Assembly: GCA_001839685.1 (NCBI GenBank)
Contig: MLAK01000030.1
Location: 1 to 10,819 of the forward strand
Length of the DNA: 10,819 nucleotides
Direction of reading: 5' to 3'
Source of the DNA: Tritrichomonas foetus
Lineage: Eukaryota > Parabasalia > Tritrichomonadida > Tritrichomonadidae
In this document: positions 6,727-10,819 of the stretch, piece by piece
How positions within the stretch are numbered: the first letter of the stretch is position 1
Layout of the letters: every line of letters begins with the position of its first letter
Notes under the pieces: generated by a model
What the model saw: only the letters and a program-made list of their open reading frames with translations
Told to the model about the DNA's origin: nothing
Database searches by the model: none
Translations under genes and position numbers: made by a program

Positions 6727-9360
6727 ATGTATTCAAAAAAATGCGATATTTCTAAATTGCTTTCTGAAACTTGGTCTTTCGATTCATCCACTCGCTATTC
6801 TCGAAAGAATAATGGTGTTGTGGAGCCTCAGAAATCGATTGTCCCTGTCAAATTCCGCAAAAGGATTATTAAAAATGTTTTATTTTCTATAACTTTTGTT
6901 TTCCTTGTTGCAATTTTGGTTCAGCCATGGCTAAGCTCAAGCATAGCTGCATCTAATTCGTTTGAAGAAGTTCTCATCAAACGTTTTCTTGAAATTGCAG
7001 AAAGTTATAATTCCACAATATCAGATTTTCTAAAACAGTATTTTGTCAGTTCTAGGTTCATGAGTGGAATTATGTATGATCCCTCGTTGATTCAGTGTGA
7101 TTTTCCATACCTAAAACAGTATGTCAGAGTTGCATCTTTAGTTTATGAAATGCACAATCCCCATCCCCATTATATGTTTATGTGGCAAAACAACAGATTT
7201 TGTCAAATAATGTGGGATGATAACAGTTCTGACTCATTTCGATTAATATATCTGTCACAAATATCATCAAGTTCTTATAATTCTCAAGTTTTTGATAGTT
7301 ATGAAGATTTTGATTCACCTCCTGAAATACATCTAATTAATACATCTATGCGAATTGATTTTCCTAGTATGAAAGTTGCTACATGGTCAACTAGAACCAC
7401 TTTTATTGATGATGGTGATCCAAATACAGACTTATCAGCCATTAGTCCAAATGTGTTATCGAATAATGAAACTTTTGGTGTTACTGGCGTTGTTATTTCT
7501 ATTTTAGAGATCGCTGAAAACCTAGAAAATATTCAACAATCATTTTCATGTAAATATTTGTTGTTAAATTTAGATAATGAAGTTATGATTGATGATGAAG
7601 GTGGTACTCATCTTCCAGAATATGTTGACCAAGATGGATTCCAGCATTATGAATCAATTTCAAATTTTGGATCATTTTGGCAAACTATTTATGGTTTAGG
7701 ACCTAGCCTACAAAATTTAACAAAAATTACAATCGATGAACTTGAATATATGGCGATTCGAATTCCTGTATCACCTATGGGACTAACTCTTTTTACTTTA
7801 CTTCTTGTCTTTTCTATTGATGAAAATAGTCAGCAACAACTATTTTATGGGTCAATGCTTTTAATTACAGCCATTGTTTTTTTATCTCTTGTTTTTGTAA
7901 TCATTTTGATTTTATTGAGGAAAAGCGCGGCTAAAAAGAAAAAGAAACTGAACAAAATCAATCAAAGAGAAGCAAATTTTCATAATGGTATAAGTCCACA
8001 ACATGGTGTAATTGGTAATGCGATTCATCGATTAAGAAATTTACAATTAAGATTTCCTAAAAAAGAAATGTTTAATAAAATAATGGATAGTGCAATTGCC
8101 AATTTAGCGGAACATAGAAAACGTAGATTTTCAGTCACAGAATCTGATTGTGATTGTGAATTTTGCCGTAATTTAATACCAACTCCGGCAATTGATATGA
8201 CATCATATGTATTTCAACCAGCTTTTAAAAAATGGTCAATTTATCGTACATCTCAATTTCCACTTTATGAAAATTTAGGTTCACTTTCTTTTGATTGGAG
8301 TGCGCATGCAAATGCACCAGCTAAAGAACTCATGCGTTTAATGATCTCAATTATTGTTGAAGAAAAGTTAATTTTTGCAGAATTTGATCCAGATTCTTTA
8401 ATTTTGTTCATGCAACATATTACAACAAAATGTTGCAAAGATAACGTTCGAACGGCTCATGAACTTTCTTCATTGAATTACCTTTTAAATAGCTTTTTTA
8501 AAAATTGGATTTCAAGTAAAATTGATCGATTTGTCTTATATATGGCTGCATTTTTATACAGTACTGATTCATCTGTAGTATTTGATGCAATTGAAGAAGA
8601 TGACTTTACTCAAGCCACTGAAGAAGTTTGGTCTTCATCAAATACAGACAATTTTAATATAAACCGAGATGATAATCACACAAATAGTCACAATGGATTT
8701 AGCGGACACAATAATGGATTTAATAGTGGATTCAATAATAATGGGCATAACAATAGCAGTGGATTTGGAAGTAGTAATTATTTAAATGGAAATGAAGATA
8801 ATGAAGATGATGATTTTTCATTTGATGAAGAAAAAAACCTAAAAATGCATTTAACTGCTTTTCAAGATAAGAAAAGCGCGATTTCTAGGAATATTGATTT
8901 TATAATTAACCTTTTAGGAATCTTTTTACCAACCACATCATTAGATAGTCCACATATTCATTTAATTGACTATTTTAAAGAATCTCTCTCTGAAATTATG
9001 GTTGATGTTCAAGATTCAATGCAATTTGAACTTTTAGGTGAATTCAGTTGTAGAGTTGAATCAAATGAATTTTCTGTAAGCAGTGATCCTGATGACAGAA
9101 TGCTGTTTATGAAGGCCTTAATTATGCTATGTCATTATTGTCCATATTGGTCAGATGTTTCAACAATGGTGAAAGCGACCGAAAGATTAAATTATGCAGT
9201 GTTTGGGTCAAATGATAATGAAAATATTGCGGAATTTCATTATGAGCATGCATCGAAGATTGTTGCGCCATGGATTTCGGTGTTTATGAATTTTGCGCAA
9301 ATGGAGGATGTTGTCGAAAATCTCGATGCAAATATTAATTATTGGAAAAATCTAATATAG
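6727..9360 (+). CDS. Two-pass membrane protein with degenerate cyclic-nucleotide phosphodiesterase domain, 877 aa
   Basis: The ATG at 6727 is fixed by an in-frame TGA at 6721-6723. A basic cytosolic N-terminus (1-49) is followed by a membrane helix (about 50-66), then an outside domain (about 68-370) with five N-glycosylation sequons (N95, N166, N205, N247, N330). A second membrane helix (about 376-397) is followed by a lysine-rich stop-transfer. This sensor-like layout resembles Cache-type receptors, but that is not proven. The linker has RRFSV (466-470), a classic PKA-type site, and CxCxxC (475-480). Residues ~517-877 follow the class I phosphodiesterase fold order: the HNxxHA region (D572-A577), the AAxxHDxDH region (A607-S615), a helix like VLATDMSKHFELL (758-770), DDRMLFMKALI (789-799) and the closing IVAPW (845-849). 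Metal ligands are largely replaced: D572, T576, Y611, S612, S615 and H803; only D614 is kept. An Asn/Gly/His-rich insert (639-702) interrupts the fold. It is probably a catalytically dead sensor or scaffold; cAMP hydrolysis is not expected. A frame starting at ATG 6701 overlaps its start. Confidence 0.88.
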   Translation: MYSKKCDISKLLSETWSFDSSTRYSRKNNGVVEPQKSIVPVKFRKRIIKNVLFSITFVFLVAILVQPWLSSSIAASNSFEEVLIKRFLEIAESYNSTISDFLKQYFVSSRFMSGIMYDPSLIQCDFPYLKQYVRVASLVYEMHNPHPHYMFMWQNNRFCQIMWDDNSSDSFRLIYLSQISSSSYNSQVFDSYEDFDSPPEIHLINTSMRIDFPSMKVATWSTRTTFIDDGDPNTDLSAISPNVLSNNETFGVTGVVISILEIAENLENIQQSFSCKYLLLNLDNEVMIDDEGGTHLPEYVDQDGFQHYESISNFGSFWQTIYGLGPSLQNLTKITIDELEYMAIRIPVSPMGLTLFTLLLVFSIDENSQQQLFYGSMLLITAIVFLSLVFVIILILLRKSAAKKKKKLNKINQREANFHNGISPQHGVIGNAIHRLRNLQLRFPKKEMFNKIMDSAIANLAEHRKRRFSVTESDCDCEFCRNLIPTPAIDMTSYVFQPAFKKWSIYRTSQFPLYENLGSLSFDWSAHANAPAKELMRLMISIIVEEKLIFAEFDPDSLILFMQHITTKCCKDNVRTAHELSSLNYLLNSFFKNWISSKIDRFVLYMAAFLYSTDSSVVFDAIEEDDFTQATEEVWSSSNTDNFNINRDDNHTNSHNGFSGHNNGFNSGFNNNGHNNSSGFGSSNYLNGNEDNEDDDFSFDEEKNLKMHLTAFQDKKSAISRNIDFIINLLGIFLPTTSLDSPHIHLIDYFKESLSEIMVDVQDSMQFELLGEFSCRVESNEFSVSSDPDDRMLFMKALIMLCHYCPYWSDVSTMVKATERLNYAVFGSNDNENIAEFHYEHASKIVAPWISVFMNFAQMEDVVENLDANINYWKNLI

Positions 9361-10399
9361 AATATTCCAACTACTTTAATTAATTTACCATAATATAATA
9401 TTACATTGTTTGTTATTAAACTATATAAACACTATTGTTTTTATCCATATATTTGATTATAAAAGAATCTGAGGAATGAAATGAGATGAGATGAAAGGCT
9501 TTTTATATCAGCATGACGATATTTTCTAATTTTTCTTTTTAACAAGATCATATTTTAAATGATTAACACAAAAAAAACTAACAAATTAAATAACTATCAA
9601 ATCAAGCATATTCATTGAAAAATATTTTCAACTTTGACTATTAATAAAATCAAAGAAGACATAACATTTGGTCAAATAATTTCATCACACTATGAAAAGG
9701 GTATTTTCACATGAATAAAAGATTCTGTGCCTAATATCGGAAATAATATTGATGAAACAGGTAAAAAAAATTTGGAATGAATAAATGGAGATCTCTCTTA
9801 TTTGGAAGTAATAATAAAAGTTCATTAATATTTTTGTAAAATACTTTTTCTAATCATGTAAATAAAGATTTAGGTAGTGAATGTAAACAAAGGCGATATA
9901 ATTCAACTTTATAAAACTTTATATTTTGAAGCAATATCTTAATTTAAATAAATAATAACAGTGAATTAAATATTTATCCAATGATTATACGTGAAATTTT
10001 CTTTCTAATTGCTTTCAAGTTCTCATATCTCAGCAATTCATGAAAGAAAATAAAAATGATTTTGAATACCATAATGAAGTATTTCTTCCATTATATTTAA
10101 ATCTTTCCTAGGTAATATTGATTAATGTTCCTCGGAAAATACCGAATTCACAAATTTTAATAGCATCTTGCGTAATTCCAATATTTTATCAAGCTTCAAA
10201 CGTCAAAACCTATTACGTCGAACTCACTTAGACCGAACTACATATATTTAGTTATTAATGTGCACATCAAGGAAGGTAAAAACAAAATAAATACCAAAGT
10301 ATCCAAAATGGAACTGTGAAGTGATTTAGTTATTCATTTTACATAAAATAATATTTTATGGATTAAGATTCCACTAAAGAATAAGTCAAAGTCAGTAAT

Positions 10400-10460
10400 G
10401 TAAAAGTGGTTGTTTTACTAGACCTCCCTTCGGTCGATCTCGTAAAACTCCCACTTTTAC
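10400..10460. repeat. Large two-stem hairpin with possible AGTAAT flanking repeat
   Basis: GTAAAAGTGG (10400-10409) pairs perfectly with CCACTTTTAC (10451-10460). After a two-base internal loop, GTTTTAC (10412-10418) pairs with GTAAAAC (10442-10448), and GACC (10421-10424) with GGTC (10432-10435). AGTAAT occurs immediately before it (10394-10399) and again at 10464-10469, which could be a target-site duplication of a miniature inverted-repeat element, or chance. A second, incompatible pairing also exists: ACTCCC (10447-10452) with GGGAGT (10461-10466), followed by a T-run. Confidence 0.65.
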
Positions 10461-10522
10461 GGGAGTAATTTTTTATTCACTTAACAAGTCATGTGACATG
10501 TGAGATGATATGATATGATTAT

Positions 10523-10573
10523 ATAATAAATAATAAATAATAAATAATAAAATAATAAATAATAAAAATAAAA
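10523..10573. repeat. AT-only tandem repeat, 7-bp unit AATAAAT
   Basis: The unit AATAAAT is repeated about four times in register, followed by degenerate AATAAAA/AATAAT copies. It lies immediately downstream of the 3' end of the minus-strand gene and could contribute to its polyadenylation region, or simply be a slippage repeat. Confidence 0.75.
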
Positions 10574-10584
10574 TTGGTTAACCA

Positions 10585-10588
10585 TTTA
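10585..10588 (-). terminator. Stop-embedded polyadenylation signal TAAA (minus strand)
   Basis: On the minus strand the TAA stop of the partial right-edge gene continues into A, giving TAAA as in two of the plus-strand genes. This supports the frame as a genuine gene end. Confidence 0.45.
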
Positions 10589-10819
10589 TTGGTAAACTTG
10601 ATTTTCTTCTCTTATTTGGTCAGAGATGGCATTTTGGAAATTTTGATATTCCGGATGGATTTGAGTGGCATATTGANAGATCATGTAACGAAGTTTTTTT
10701 GCCGCGCGAGATTTGACCGTAAACCACCAAATAGGGTAAAAGAACTGGTCAATTTGGTCAGGTGCGTCATAAATGTTGTATGCCATGGCAAATTTTATGG
10801 CAAACTCGCAGACGATAGC
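10586..10819 (-). CDS. 3' end of an unknown gene, 77 residues visible, truncated by the window
   Basis: Reading leftward from the window edge, the frame is open for 77 codons to a TAA at 10588-10586. An internal Met (codon at 10786-10784) is available, but the frame continues without a stop to the edge, so the true start is probably outside. The visible chain is aromatic-rich early (QFFYPIWWF), then basic (KSRAAKKLRYMI), then polar helical with many Gln/Asn, ending REENQVYQ. One base is undetermined (N at 10677), so one residue is unknown. GC content is visibly higher than in the rest of the window and codons such as CGC, GCG and TGC appear. That may reflect a more highly expressed gene or a mobile or transferred origin. 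No family was recognised. Confidence 0.55.
   Translation of the reverse strand, partial: AIVCEFAIKFAMAYNIYDAPDQIDQFFYPIWWFTVKSRAAKKLRYMIXQYATQIHPEYQNFQNAISDQIREENQVYQ

Larger units (their letters stand above)
9361..10585. other. 1.2-kb gene-free region
   Basis: No coding frame, tRNA or other RNA gene was recognised. The DNA is very AT-rich with many short A/T runs. The first TAAA after the phosphodiesterase-like gene's TAG stop is at 9417-9420. Distinct items in the right half are the hairpin at 10400-10460 and the tandem repeat at about 10523-10573. The length is large compared with the 186-423 bp spacers between the four plus-strand genes. Confidence 0.6.

Noticed and set aside
6701..6892. 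63-codon plus-strand frame as a separate protein gene
   Set aside because: It overlaps the start and first membrane helix of the receptor gene in another frame; its hydrophobic content mirrors that helix. It is kept only as a possible upstream frame.
6727..9360. Adenylate/guanylate cyclase of the two-pass trichomonad type
   Set aside because: The membrane layout fits, but the cytosolic part shows no class III cyclase landmarks and instead follows the phosphodiesterase order of motifs.
10447..10474. Bacterial intrinsic terminator (hairpin plus T-run)
   Set aside because: The shape is right, but everything else in the window is eukaryotic; the structure is reported as an alternative pairing instead.
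9361..10585. tRNA, other structural RNA gene or CRISPR-like array in the long spacer
   Set aside because: No B-box-like sequence, no cloverleaf and no spaced direct repeats were found by eye; the only repeats are the hairpin and the AT-only tandem repeat.

Overview
The window looks like nuclear DNA of a parabasalid protist, most likely a trichomonad close to Tritrichomonas or Trichomonas. It is strongly AT-rich. It carries long uninterrupted eukaryotic-type genes with no introns seen. The genes end in TGA, TAA, TAA and TAG, so the standard code is in use and ciliates are unlikely. Short spacers, a TCATTC initiator-like sequence a few bases before one start, and stop codons embedded in TAAA (the polyadenylation signal described for Trichomonas vaginalis) all fit. 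The assignment rests on these features and on protein style, not on a database match.

Layout, left to right: positions 1-406 are non-coding, with a compact hairpin at 111-149. Four genes then follow on the plus strand. The first (407-3091) is an 894-residue coiled-coil protein. The second (3515-5872) is a 785-residue HEAT/ARM-like helical-repeat protein. The third (6059-6445) is a 128-residue protein of unknown function. The fourth (6727-9360) is an 877-residue two-pass membrane protein whose cytosolic part aligns by eye with the catalytic domain of 3',5'-cyclic nucleotide phosphodiesterases but has lost nearly all metal-binding residues. About 1.2 kb of gene-free DNA follows, with a large hairpin (10400-10460) and a 7-bp tandem repeat. 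At the right edge is the 3' end of a minus-strand gene (10586-10819) of visibly higher GC.

The four plus-strand genes do not form an obvious pathway: cytoskeletal-style coiled coil, transport or scaffold solenoid, small unknown protein, membrane pseudo-phosphodiesterase. They do share upstream DNA. The octamer AAAAAGTT, or its complement AACTTTTT, was found eight times by eye, always within about 165 bp upstream of one of these four starts and not seen in coding sequence. A GC-rich GGCGG/CCGCC core followed by a T-tract and TCA lies at three of the four starts. The two observations most worth following are the degenerate phosphodiesterase receptor and the shared promoter octamer.
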